Origin: an uncultured Alistipes sp.
GTDB taxonomy: Bacteria; Bacteroidota; Bacteroidia; Bacteroidales; Rikenellaceae
Direction of reading: 5' to 3'
Assembly (NCBI GenBank): GCA_947177225.1
Contig: CAMWTS010000020.1
Span: forward strand, 1-35,894
DNA: 35,894 nucleotides
Shown: one piece after another, positions 18,235-25,734 of the stretch
Numbering within the stretch: position 1 is the first letter of the stretch
Layout: every line of letters starts with the position of its first letter
The notes under the pieces: generated by a model
What the model was told of the DNA's origin: nothing
The model's input: the letters and a program-made list of their open reading frames with translations, nothing else
The model's database searches: none
Program-made: the position numbers and the translations under genes

Positions 18235-19206
18235 TCAGGCCTCGGCCACCGCTGCGCTCGGTATCGATACGGCAGCCCTGTCGCAGCTGCCCGCAGCTTC
18301 GGCCTGCGGCTCCAACTCCCGACGATACGGGATCGAAGGCTGCGCTCCGTGACGCGTGACCGATATTGCCGAGCAGCGATTGGCGAAACGCACCGCATCG
18401 CAAACAGATTTGCCCTCGCTCAACGCCACGCACAGACCGCCGCAGAACGTATCGCCGGCCGCCGTCGTGTCTATCGCCCGCACCTTCACCGCCTCGACCA
18501 TCGTGACCTCGCCTCTTTCGAATACCAGCGCGCCGGCCTTGCCCAAGGTGATTATCACCACCTCCACTCCGCGAGAAGCCAGCACCTCGGCCGCACGCAC
18601 GGCACTGTCACGATCGACGATCTCCACGCCGCTCAAAGCCGATGCCTCCGACTGGTTGGGCACGATGGCGTAGAGTTTGTCATAGAGCGTCGGCGGGATC
18701 TCGGCCGCAGGAGCGGGATTCAGGATCACCTTGGCTCCGCCGCGGCGGGCGATCTGAGCAGCACGCTCCACACACTCGATAGGCGACTCCAATTGCATCA
18801 GGACGATGTCGGCTCCGGCGATGGCCTCGGAAGCACGATCTATGTCATGGCACGTGATGGCATAGTTGGCACCCGAAGCCACAACTATTCTATTCTCACC
18901 TTCGGCGTTGACATTTATCAATGCCACGCCCGACGGTGTCTGAGTGTCGACAAAGATGTAATCGGTGCCGACACCCTCCGCAGCATAGAGCTTGCGCGAC
19001 TCACGGCCGAACATATCGTCACCGACCTTGGCCACGAACGTAACTTCACCCCCCAGACGCGCTATCGCCACAGCCTGATTGGCACCCTTGCCGCCCTGAC
19101 TCATCATAAACTCCCCGCCGAGCAGCGTCTGCCCCGCTTCCGGAAAGCGATCCGAGCATACGGTCATATCGGTATTGGAACTTCCTACTACGACAATTTT
19201 CTTCAT
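18235..19206 (-). CDS. rbsK: Ribokinase (PfkB family)
   Basis: Cytosolic kinase converting ribose to ribose 5-phosphate. The 323-residue product starts with the RbsK-type MKKIVVVGSSNTDMTV. It carries the substrate signature GGKGANQAVAIARLG and the PfkB C-terminal motif DTTAAGDTFCGGL with its catalytic Asp, followed by SVTRHGAQPSIP near the usual C-terminus. About 24 further residues, Ala/Ser-rich, extend past that point. The ATG at 19206 gives the family N-terminus; an in-frame start further upstream would translate through the promoter/operator region. First gene of the seven-gene operon, divergent from a LacI regulator. Confidence 0.93.
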   Translation of the reverse strand: MKKIVVVGSSNTDMTVCSDRFPEAGQTLLGGEFMMSQGGKGANQAVAIARLGGEVTFVAKVGDDMFGRESRKLYAAEGVGTDYIFVDTQTPSGVALINVNAEGENRIVVASGANYAITCHDIDRASEAIAGADIVLMQLESPIECVERAAQIARRGGAKVILNPAPAAEIPPTLYDKLYAIVPNQSEASALSGVEIVDRDSAVRAAEVLASRGVEVVIITLGKAGALVFERGEVTMVEAVKVRAIDTTAAGDTFCGGLCVALSEGKSVCDAVRFANRCSAISVTRHGAQPSIPYRRELEPQAEAAGSCDRAAVSIPSAAVAEA

Positions 19207-19268
19207 ATGTCTATTAAAAAATTTTAATAATTGAGTCGTAAAACGCCATCTTAAAAGAAAGATTATGG

Positions 19269-19288
19269 CTGCGCAAACATTTGTGCTA
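19269..19288. promoter_or_regulatory. LacI-family operator 1 (imperfect palindrome)
   Basis: CTGCGCAAACATTTGTGCTA is an imperfect palindrome around a central C/A step. It matches the LacI/PurR-type pattern TTGCGCAAAC-GTTTGCGCAA. It lies just downstream of the expected transcription start of the ribokinase operon, a position suited to repression. Confidence 0.65.
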
Positions 19289-19300
19289 ATCGAATAAAAA

Positions 19301-19320
19301 TTGCGCAAACATACCTACCG
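19301..19320. promoter_or_regulatory. LacI-family operator half-site overlapping the operon -7 element
   Basis: Positions 19301-19310 read TTGCGCAAAC, a perfect LacI-type half-site; the second half is degenerate. Its centre is 32 bp (about three helical turns) from operator 1, so cooperative binding on one DNA face is possible. It overlaps the TATGTTTG -7 element. Confidence 0.5.
19306..19313 (-). promoter_or_regulatory. -7 element of the ribokinase operon promoter
   Basis: Read on the minus strand this is TATGTTTG, matching TAnnTTTG. No TTTG is found at the expected -33 position. The promoter may therefore be weak or regulated. A second TATTTTTG occurs at 19369-19376 on the same strand, also without a -33 partner. 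Confidence 0.5.
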
Positions 19321-19411
19321 AACTAACTTAAACTGTGATTTTGCTGCACAAAAACTATAAAACACCTACAAAAATAAGAACCGAAACAAGTAATTATTTA
19401 CCGTATTCAAA

Positions 19412-19431
19412 TTGCACAAACGTTTGCGTAA
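19412..19431. promoter_or_regulatory. LacI-family operator 2 (best palindrome)
   Basis: TTGCACAAACGTTTGCGTAA is an 8-of-10 symmetric palindrome with the central CG typical of LacI/GalR operators. It lies between the two divergent promoters, about 140 bp from operator 1 and about 55 bp upstream of the regulator promoter, so it could take part in looping or autoregulation. Confidence 0.75.
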
Positions 19432-19483
19432 CCATCACAAATGTACGATTTTTTTAATAAACAGCAAATTTTTTCATATTTTT

Positions 19484-19515
19484 TTTATCTCGGCTCATAT
19501 TTTTTAATACTTTTG
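19484..19515 (+). promoter_or_regulatory. Probable promoter of the LacI-family gene
   Basis: TACTTTTG at 19508-19515 fits TAnnTTTG. The -33 position holds only a T-rich TTTA. If used, it gives a leader of about 275 bases before the ATG at 19798. Confidence 0.5.
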
Positions 19516-19797
19516 TAGCGACGCCGCAGCATGGAAAGGCTATTATATATAAGGTGCTTATCAACGGCAAGAGTCCGAAGAGAGGTATCCGACGACAATT
19601 CATCATTGCAATCGGCTACGGACGACATGCCGGCAAAGGGCAGTGCACGAACCCTGCATCGTCACCCGACCGGCCGGAGCCAAACGATGGAAACAGACGA
19701 CATATAATCGGGTGTGCAAGCCGCCGACACCGATGCGAACGATATTGTAAAACACCTGCGCCAAGCTGTAAACACAACTGAAAAACGAAATCGACAT

Positions 19798-20826
19798 ATG
19801 CAGAAAGCGACATTGATAGGAATAGCCCAACGGACTGGTTTCTCGGTATCTACCGTATCGCGAGCACTGAGCGGACAAGCCGAAAAGTATCGCATAAGCA
19901 AGAAGGCGATAGAGATCATCTCACGCGAGGCCGAACGGTGCAACTACACTCCGAGTCTGCTGGCGAAAGGTTTGCGCATGAACAAAACCTACACCTTGGG
20001 ACTAATCATTCCCGGCATCGACAACCCCTACTTCGCCAACATAGCCAGCGCTATGATCCACGAAGCAAAGACGCTCGGCTACCAGATGATAATCATCGAC
20101 ACGCTCGAAAACGCAGCCAACGAACGCGAAGGCATCTCGTCGCTCATGTCGCGCAAGGTAGACGGCATGGTCATCGTCACCTCGGACAACAACGCCTCCT
20201 ATCTGGAAAACATACACCGCGACGTGCCGATGGTGCTAATCGACCGCCATTTCGCCGACACATCGCTGCCATACGTCTGCTCCGACAACCGTCAGGGAGG
20301 CTACGATGCCACGCAGTATCTCATAGGCATGGGTCACCGCAACATTCTCTGCATTCAGGGCGTGCAGCGCTCCATGCCGTCGCGACAGCGAGTCGACGGC
20401 TACCACGATGCCATGCGTCGCGCCGGACTGGAACGGCTGACGCGCGTAGTGGGCAACGACTTCACCATTCAAAACGGTTATCTCGAAACCAAACTGGCAT
20501 TCAGCTCGCCCAATCCGCCGACGGCCATATTCGCACTGAGCAACACCATACTTCTCGGTACGCTCAAAGCCATACACGAACTGGGGCTGCGCATACCCGA
20601 CGACGTGTCGATCGTGGCATTCGACAATCAGATCTACATGGACTACCTCAACCCCGCCATAACGCGTATCAGCCAATCCACGGCCGAGATGTGCACGTTG
20701 GCCATGCGCATACTGATGCAGCAGATTTCGGGCGACGGATCGTCGGACGTGCAGATGCTGCTGCCGCCAAAGATCGTCGTATGCAACTCTGTCAGAATCA
20801 TGCACCCATCGACCGACGGCAGATAA
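19798..20826 (+). CDS. LacI-family transcriptional regulator of the nucleoside/ribose locus
   Basis: DNA-binding regulator of 342 residues. Residues about 4-25 form the LacI helix-turn-helix (LIGIAQRTGFSVSTVSRALSG). The hinge helix follows (PSLLAKGLRMNKTYTLGLIIP), then the periplasmic-binding-protein-like sensor domain with NPYFANIASAM, DGMVIV and VSIVAFDN. The ATG at 19798 gives the standard N-terminus. It is divergent from the ribokinase operon, and three LacI-type operator sequences lie between, so it most likely controls that operon and perhaps itself. Sugar or nucleoside effector is not readable from sequence. This differs from the B. thetaiotaomicron rus system, whose regulator RusR is not, as I recall, a LacI protein. 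Confidence 0.92.
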   Translation: MQKATLIGIAQRTGFSVSTVSRALSGQAEKYRISKKAIEIISREAERCNYTPSLLAKGLRMNKTYTLGLIIPGIDNPYFANIASAMIHEAKTLGYQMIIIDTLENAANEREGISSLMSRKVDGMVIVTSDNNASYLENIHRDVPMVLIDRHFADTSLPYVCSDNRQGGYDATQYLIGMGHRNILCIQGVQRSMPSRQRVDGYHDAMRRAGLERLTRVVGNDFTIQNGYLETKLAFSSPNPPTAIFALSNTILLGTLKAIHELGLRIPDDVSIVAFDNQIYMDYLNPAITRISQSTAEMCTLAMRILMQQISGDGSSDVQMLLPPKIVVCNSVRIMHPSTDGR

Positions 20827-20842
20827 GAGCCGACAATTGCAA

Positions 20843-20886
20843 AACGGCAGATGCCGCTGCTCGCATGAGCAGCGGCATCTGCCGTT
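20843..20886. terminator. Bidirectional terminator hairpin
   Basis: A perfect 20-bp stem (20843-20862 with 20867-20886) closed by the loop GCAT, between the convergent regulator and peptidase genes. On the minus strand the hairpin is followed by TTTTGC, so it fits best as terminator of the peptidase gene. The plus-strand side has only a weak T run. Confidence 0.8.
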
Positions 20887-20911
20887 AAGACCTTATGCCT
20901 CCCAGGCCGGT

Positions 20912-23041
20912 CTATTTGAGGTACTTGTCGAGCCAGCCGAAGAACTCGCGATTCCACACCAGTGAGTTCTGGGGCTTGAATACCTGATGCGCCTCGTTTT
21001 CGAACACCACCAGACGCGAATCCAAACCGCGCAGACGTGCCGCCGTAAAGGCTTCGAGCGACTGAGTGTAGGGTATGCGGTAGTCCTTTTCGCCCGTAAT
21101 AATCATTATGGGAGTATTCCAGCGGTCGACGAGCTTGTGCGGCGAGTTGGCATAAGAGCGTTGCGCCACGGCATTCTGCTTGTCCCAGTATGCGCCGCCG
21201 TAGTCGTTGTTGACGAAGAACAGCTCCTCTGTATGTCCATACATCGACTCGAAGTCGAATATGCCGCAATGGGCTATGAAGGCCTTGAAACGATTCTGAT
21301 GCACGCCCGCAAGATAGAACACCGAGTAACCGCCGTAAGATGCCCCGACACAGCCCCGACGGTCGCTGTCCACCCACGGCTCGCGACTAACCGTATCGAT
21401 GGCCGCAAGATAGTCGCGTATGTTCTGGCCGGAGTAGTCGCCCGAAATCTGGTCGACCCACTCCTGTCCGAACGACGGACAGCCGCGGCGGTTGGGCGCC
21501 ACGATGACATATCCGCGTGCGGCCATAAGCTGGAAGTTCCAGCGATAGCTCCAAAACTGCGATATGACGCTCTGCGGACCGCCCTCGCAGTACAACAGCG
21601 CGGGATACTTCTTCGCCGGATCGAAGTCTGGCGGCAGGATCACCCACGTCAGCATCTGCTTGCCGTCGGTTGTGGTGATCCAGCGCTTCTCGACGCGTCC
21701 CATGCGTATGTGTTCGTAGATCTCGCCGTTGATGTCGCTCAACTGCTTCAACTCGCCCGTCGAGAGATCGGCCGCATACAGCTCGGCAGCCTTCGACATG
21801 GTGTTCATCGTGGCGACGACTCTGTCACCGCCCGTCGTAAAGGCAGTAATGTCGTGATCCCCCGATGTGAGCAGCTCGACGTTGCCCTGCAAGTCGACGC
21901 GGCAGATCTGGTGAGTGCCCTGATAGGGAGCGATGAACAGAATGCGGTCGCTGCTCTCCCACGCCACCTCCGTGGCATTATAGTCGAAGTCTGCCGTCAG
22001 ATCGCGCATCTCTGCGGTGCGGCAGTCGTAGACGAACAGACGCTCTTTGTCGGCCTCGTTGCCCGGACGACGCTGCGAACGGAAAGCGATGTAGCGATCA
22101 TCGGGCGACCACACGGGGTACTTGTCGTAGCCGGGCAGGTCGTTCGCACGCGAGGCAACGCCTTCGGGCTTGCAGATGTTATGCGTGGTACCGTGCTCCA
22201 CGGAATAGATGAATATGTCGGAATCCGTCGAGGTGGCATACTCGGCTCCCGTCAGCGGTTTGCAGGTGTAGGCCAACATCTTCGAATCGTTGCTCCATGC
22301 TATCTCGGCCATATCGAAATAGGGAGCGAGCGGAGCGTCCCACGCAGCCTCATCGCCCATTATGTCGCGTCCCTGAGCCAGCATACCGTCGGCAGTCACT
22401 TCGGCCACATGCAGATGTAGATAGCTGCCGTCGTCCCAATAATCCCAGTGACGACACATCAGATCGTCGTAGACACGCGCCTTCGACTTAGGCATATCGG
22501 CATACCTGTCTGCCGAAAGCACGTCCTTCACATGCTTGCGCACCACATAGAATGCGTGCCGGCCATCGGGTGCGAATCCGAATCCCTCGACATCGTCGTC
22601 CAGCGACGACAAACGGCTCACCCGGCTGCCGTCGGCGCCCATGCGCCACACCTGATTCGAGCCGCTGCGATCCGACAGAAAAACCACATCGCCGTCAGAG
22701 AGCCACTGCGGAGAAGAGTTGTTCGACGAAGTATCGGTCAGCGCACGGCTCTCACCCGTCGACATATCCATAAGCCATATGACCGTCACACCGCGGTTCT
22801 CCTCCATGTTGTACGAGGTGACGGTGTAGAGCAGACGGCTGCCGTCGGACGAGAGAGCCGCTCCGCCCACGCGTCCCATCTTCCACATCACTTCGGGTGT
22901 AAGCACCCCTGCCTGCTTCTCGGCATCGGTCAAGCGATTGTCGACGGTCAGCGGCTGAGGCCGCTTCTGCTCCTGGCCGCCGCCCGAAGCGCACGCCGCA
23001 AATGCCATAGCTGCAATAGACATAATAAACAGTTTTTTCAT
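20912..23041 (-). CDS. S9-family (prolyl-oligopeptidase type) peptidase lipoprotein
   Basis: Exported serine peptidase, probably removing di- or oligopeptides, often after Pro or Ala. From the ATG at 23041 it has 709 residues and a lipoprotein signal (AFAAC, Cys17). An N-terminal WD40/DPP-IV-like propeller follows, with blades such as GSRLLYTVTSYN, SPQWLSDGDVVFLSDRSG and PVWSPDDRYIAF. The C-terminal alpha/beta-hydrolase domain holds the catalytic triad: Ser568 in GASYGGYS, Asp653 in GEKDYRIP and His685 in ENEAHQVF. A longer frame from 23128 lacks a signal-like start and was rejected. It is convergent with the LacI gene and not obviously linked to the nucleoside locus. Confidence 0.92.
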   Translation of the reverse strand: MKKLFIMSIAAMAFAACASGGGQEQKRPQPLTVDNRLTDAEKQAGVLTPEVMWKMGRVGGAALSSDGSRLLYTVTSYNMEENRGVTVIWLMDMSTGESRALTDTSSNNSSPQWLSDGDVVFLSDRSGSNQVWRMGADGSRVSRLSSLDDDVEGFGFAPDGRHAFYVVRKHVKDVLSADRYADMPKSKARVYDDLMCRHWDYWDDGSYLHLHVAEVTADGMLAQGRDIMGDEAAWDAPLAPYFDMAEIAWSNDSKMLAYTCKPLTGAEYATSTDSDIFIYSVEHGTTHNICKPEGVASRANDLPGYDKYPVWSPDDRYIAFRSQRRPGNEADKERLFVYDCRTAEMRDLTADFDYNATEVAWESSDRILFIAPYQGTHQICRVDLQGNVELLTSGDHDITAFTTGGDRVVATMNTMSKAAELYAADLSTGELKQLSDINGEIYEHIRMGRVEKRWITTTDGKQMLTWVILPPDFDPAKKYPALLYCEGGPQSVISQFWSYRWNFQLMAARGYVIVAPNRRGCPSFGQEWVDQISGDYSGQNIRDYLAAIDTVSREPWVDSDRRGCVGASYGGYSVFYLAGVHQNRFKAFIAHCGIFDFESMYGHTEELFFVNNDYGGAYWDKQNAVAQRSYANSPHKLVDRWNTPIMIITGEKDYRIPYTQSLEAFTAARLRGLDSRLVVFENEAHQVFKPQNSLVWNREFFGWLDKYLK

Positions 23042-23140
23042 ATTCGTTATTGTTTTGGTTTCTTCACTGCCCACGGCGCAATATCGCCACGATAGCTTCA
23101 TATCGGTATTTCGCCGCACGTTCGGCAACGCTCAAATAAA

Positions 23141-23318
23141 TTTGGCATTGCTCTCACTTATTCGTATCTTTGACTTCGTCTTAGATACTTCGCCTCGGAA
23201 AGACGCAAGCTGGCTTGCTTTTTCTCTCGGCTTATTCGTACATTGGCTTCGCCGAAGATACTCCCGCTCGGCAAAATGCAAACAAGTTTGCTTTTGCGCT
23301 CACTTATTCGTATCTTTA
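23141..23318 (+). repeat. Three tandem promoter-bearing repeat units
   Basis: The units begin at 23141, 23215 and 23287. Each carries a -33-like TTTG/TTGC, 20 bases including CTTATTCG, and a -7-like element: TATCTTTG (23165), TACATTGG (23239) and TATCTTTA (23311). Units 1 and 2 also share GATACT...CTCGG further on. At each junction lies an inverted repeat, GCAAGC-TG-GCTTGC or GCAAAC-AA-GTTTGC, in which both arms changed together. Confidence 0.75.
23287..23318 (+). promoter_or_regulatory. Proximal promoter of the NUDIX gene
   Basis: TTTG at 23287-23290, 20 bases, TATCTTTA at 23311-23318, with the ATG at 23351. The distal unit (23141-23172, TTTG-N20-TATCTTTG) is an even better consensus match; the middle one is degraded. 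Confidence 0.7.
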
Positions 23319-23350
23319 CAGCCACGCCCGCTAACGGGCAAACGACAACG

Positions 23351-23998
23351 ATGAAGAGTCATACGATATATTTCACCGATACCCGCGTGGTCATCACCGA
23401 CCGCCGTCCGTCCGCCCCCTGCACCGTGATCGAGTGCTGCGGCGACATGTCCGTATCGAGAGCGAATATAGTCAAAAAAGTCGAGACCGACAAATTTCTG
23501 GCCGTCATCACACCCGACCCCGATGCCACACTCGACAATCTGCTCTCGCAGTTCACTGTGGTGGAGGCCGCAGGAGGCGTGGTGCGCGACATGGAGGGAC
23601 GCACGCTGATGATCCGCTGCCGCAAGCGCTGGGATCTGCCCAAGGGACACATCGAAGAGGGCGAGAGTGCCGTCCAGGCTGCCGTGCGCGAAGTGGAGGA
23701 GGAGACCGGCATCGCCGCCGTGCCAGAAGAGAAGATTGGCTGTACGATGCACTGCTACGACACCTACGGCCGTTGGGAGGCCAAACGCACCCACTGGTGG
23801 AGAATGCGTCCCGTATCGGGTTGCGCACAACCGCAGCGCGAGGAGGGCATCACCGAAGCGGTGTGGTGCGATGCCGCCACCCTCGAAGAGAATCTTTCTC
23901 ACTCATACAGCACAATTATTGACCTCTTCTCGACGTTAGACCGACAGCAGGCCGAAGACACACCGCCGACAGCGCAGTGTCCCTGCCACACGAGATGA
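23351..23998 (+). CDS. NUDIX hydrolase
   Basis: Hydrolyses a nucleoside-diphosphate-linked compound; the exact substrate is unknown. The 215-residue protein has an N-terminal region of about 70 residues without a recognised motif, then a NUDIX fold. The complete NUDIX box starts at Gly99 (GHIEEGE) and runs through REVEEETGI to Ile121, with all Mg-binding glutamates present. The preceding KRWDLPKGH is typical. The ATG at 23351 lies downstream of the proximal promoter; earlier in-frame starts lie within the promoter repeats. The porX gene starts 30 bases after its stop, so the two may be co-transcribed. Confidence 0.88.
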   Translation: MKSHTIYFTDTRVVITDRRPSAPCTVIECCGDMSVSRANIVKKVETDKFLAVITPDPDATLDNLLSQFTVVEAAGGVVRDMEGRTLMIRCRKRWDLPKGHIEEGESAVQAAVREVEEETGIAAVPEEKIGCTMHCYDTYGRWEAKRTHWWRMRPVSGCAQPQREEGITEAVWCDAATLEENLSHSYSTIIDLFSTLDRQQAEDTPPTAQCPCHTR

Positions 23999-24028
23999 TT
24001 ACTGAACGCACATAACCGACATACGACT

Positions 24029-25582
24029 ATGATAAAGATACTTTGGGTCGACGACGAAATAGAACTTCTCAAACCGCACGTCATGTTTCTTGCGGCCAAG
24101 GGCTATGAAGTGGAGACATGCAACAACGGCTACGATGCCGTCGAGATGGTCACCTCAACGGCCTACGACCTCATCATACTCGACGAGATGATGCCCGGCA
24201 TGACCGGACTCGAAACCTTGCCGCTGATAAAGGAGATACGCCCCTCGACACCCGTGATAATGGTCACCAAGAGCGAGGAGGAGAACATCATGGACAAGGC
24301 CATCGGCTCGAAGATAGCGGATTACATCATCAAACCCGTCAATCCCAATCAGGTGCTTCTGTCGATCAAAAAGAATCTGCATTCGCAGCAGCTCGTCACC
24401 GAACAGACCACGGCCGACTATCGCGCCGAGTTCGGACGCATCGCCGCACAGCAGCAGATGGCGTCGACGTTTCAGGATTGGTGCAACCTCTATCGACGCA
24501 TAACCAGCTGGGAGATAGAGCTGTCGGAGTCAACCGACCAAAGCATCAAGGAGGTGCTCAGCTTCCAGAAGAACGAGGCCGACCAGGAGTTCTGCAAGTT
24601 CGTGCGCCGCAACTACTACGACTGGATCAACCGCCGCACCGACAACATACCCGTCATGTCGCACACGCTCATGCGCCAGCGCATACTGCCCGAGGTCGAC
24701 GCTTCGGGCAAAACCACACTGCTGCTGATCGACAACATGCGCTACGACCAATGGCGCACCATAAGTCCGCTGCTCAGGGGACTCTACGATGTGGCCGTCG
24801 ACGACTTCTACTGCGCCATACTGCCCACCGCGACACAATATGCACGCAACGCCATATTCGCAGGACTGATGCCGCTGTCGATCGACCGCATAATGCCCGA
24901 CAGATGGCTCAACGACAATGAGGACGGAGGCAAAAACCAGTACGAGGAGGAGTTTCTGCGCCGTCTGCTTTCGCAGGCGGGCAAGAGCTACAAGACATCG
25001 TTCGACAAGCTGGTGCGACCCGAAGCCGGCCGCCGGCTGGTCGAGAACATACGCCGCGTCTACGACGCCGACTTCTCGGTGATAATCTACAACTTCCTCG
25101 ACATCTTGTCGCACGCCCGCACCGAGACCGACGTCATACGCGAACTGACCGACGACGAGGCCGCATTCCGCTCGCTCACGCGTTCGTGGTTCGAGCACTC
25201 GGAGTTGTTCACGCTGCTCAAACTGCTCTCCGAAAACGGACATACGGTAATCATCACCTCCGACCACGGCACCATACGCGTCGACAATCCGGTGCGCGTC
25301 ACGGGCGACAGGGAGACATCGCCCAACCTGCGCTACAAGACCGGCCGCAACCTCGACTACAACTCGCGCGAAGTCTACGAAGTGCTGCGTCCGGAAGACA
25401 TACAGCTGCCATCGAGTTCGCTCACATCGAGCTACATATTCGCATACAACCGCGATTTTCTGGTATATAACAACGATGCCAACAAATACATACGCTACTA
25501 TCGCAACACCTTCCAGCACGGCGGCATCTCCATGGAGGAGATGATCGTGCCCTACGTAGTGCTCAAACCCAAACGCGGATAG
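24029..25582 (+). CDS. porX: PorX-type response regulator with PglZ domain
   Basis: A 517-residue two-component regulator. Residues 1-120 are a receiver with the acidic pair Asp8/Asp9, phospho-acceptor Asp52 (LDEMMPG), Thr80 and Lys102 (IIKPVNP). After a helical linker, about 200-517 form an alkaline-phosphatase-like PglZ domain, with LLLIDNMRYDQW, the catalytic-Thr segment PTATQYARNAIFAG, and VIITSDHGTI near the C-terminus as metal-binding regions. In Porphyromonas and Flavobacterium this architecture is PorX, which controls type IX secretion, and its PglZ domain has been reported to be a zinc-dependent phosphodiesterase acting on oligonucleotides. No other type IX genes are in the window. 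The NUDIX gene lies just upstream. Confidence 0.93.
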   Translation: MIKILWVDDEIELLKPHVMFLAAKGYEVETCNNGYDAVEMVTSTAYDLIILDEMMPGMTGLETLPLIKEIRPSTPVIMVTKSEEENIMDKAIGSKIADYIIKPVNPNQVLLSIKKNLHSQQLVTEQTTADYRAEFGRIAAQQQMASTFQDWCNLYRRITSWEIELSESTDQSIKEVLSFQKNEADQEFCKFVRRNYYDWINRRTDNIPVMSHTLMRQRILPEVDASGKTTLLLIDNMRYDQWRTISPLLRGLYDVAVDDFYCAILPTATQYARNAIFAGLMPLSIDRIMPDRWLNDNEDGGKNQYEEEFLRRLLSQAGKSYKTSFDKLVRPEAGRRLVENIRRVYDADFSVIIYNFLDILSHARTETDVIRELTDDEAAFRSLTRSWFEHSELFTLLKLLSENGHTVIITSDHGTIRVDNPVRVTGDRETSPNLRYKTGRNLDYNSREVYEVLRPEDIQLPSSSLTSSYIFAYNRDFLVYNNDANKYIRYYRNTFQHGGISMEEMIVPYVVLKPKRG

Positions 25583-25666
25583 CTATCACCCTCCGGCCGC
25601 CGTGCCGACAAGGGTAAAACCGCGGAAACAGTTGCGCCGCACGCGGATCGCACACGACGACACAGT

Positions 25667-25701
25667 CAGACGCCCAGACCATACTACGACCTGGGCGTCT
25701 G
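25667..25701. terminator. Hairpin between convergent porX and glycosyltransferase genes
   Basis: Perfect 11-bp stem CAGACGCCCAG/CTGGGCGTCTG with a 13-base loop, 84 bases after the porX stop and 33 bases before the end of the convergent gene. There is no T tract on either side, so termination is inferred from position only. Confidence 0.55.
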
Positions 25702-25734
25702 CAAATTACGGGGCGCATCTCCGACCTCGTCTTC

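Larger units (their letters stand above)
19207..19797. other. Divergent control region between ribokinase and regulator genes
   Basis: This 591-bp gap contains three LacI-type operator sequences, a -7 element for the minus-strand operon and a promoter for the regulator (described separately). It is A+T-rich from about 19320 to 19515. From 19516 to 19797 it changes to coding-like base composition, but I find no convincing gene; the 75-codon frame at 19554-19781 has no recognisable features. That part is probably an unusually long leader for the regulator. Confidence 0.65.
23042..23350. other. Divergent intergenic region dominated by a triplicated promoter-like repeat
   Basis: This 309-bp gap separates the peptidase (-) and NUDIX (+) genes. 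From 23141 onward it consists of three related units of about 73 bp, each with a promoter-like sequence facing the NUDIX gene. No coding sequence is seen, and I found no clear promoter for the peptidase on the other strand. Confidence 0.7.

Noticed and set aside
16216..19227. Open frame of about 1000 codons on the plus strand, antisense to the transporter-hydrolase and ribokinase genes
   Set aside because: It covers two clear genes on the other strand and has no family features.
19554..19781. Possible 75-residue protein in the LacI leader
   Set aside because: Low-complexity translation with no signal peptide, domain or codon pattern resembling its neighbours.
23275..23290. LacI-like operator GCAAAC-AA-GTTTGC upstream of the NUDIX gene
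   Set aside because: The half-sites are two bases further apart than in the operators at 19269 and 19412, and the element recurs in the promoter repeats with changed arms.
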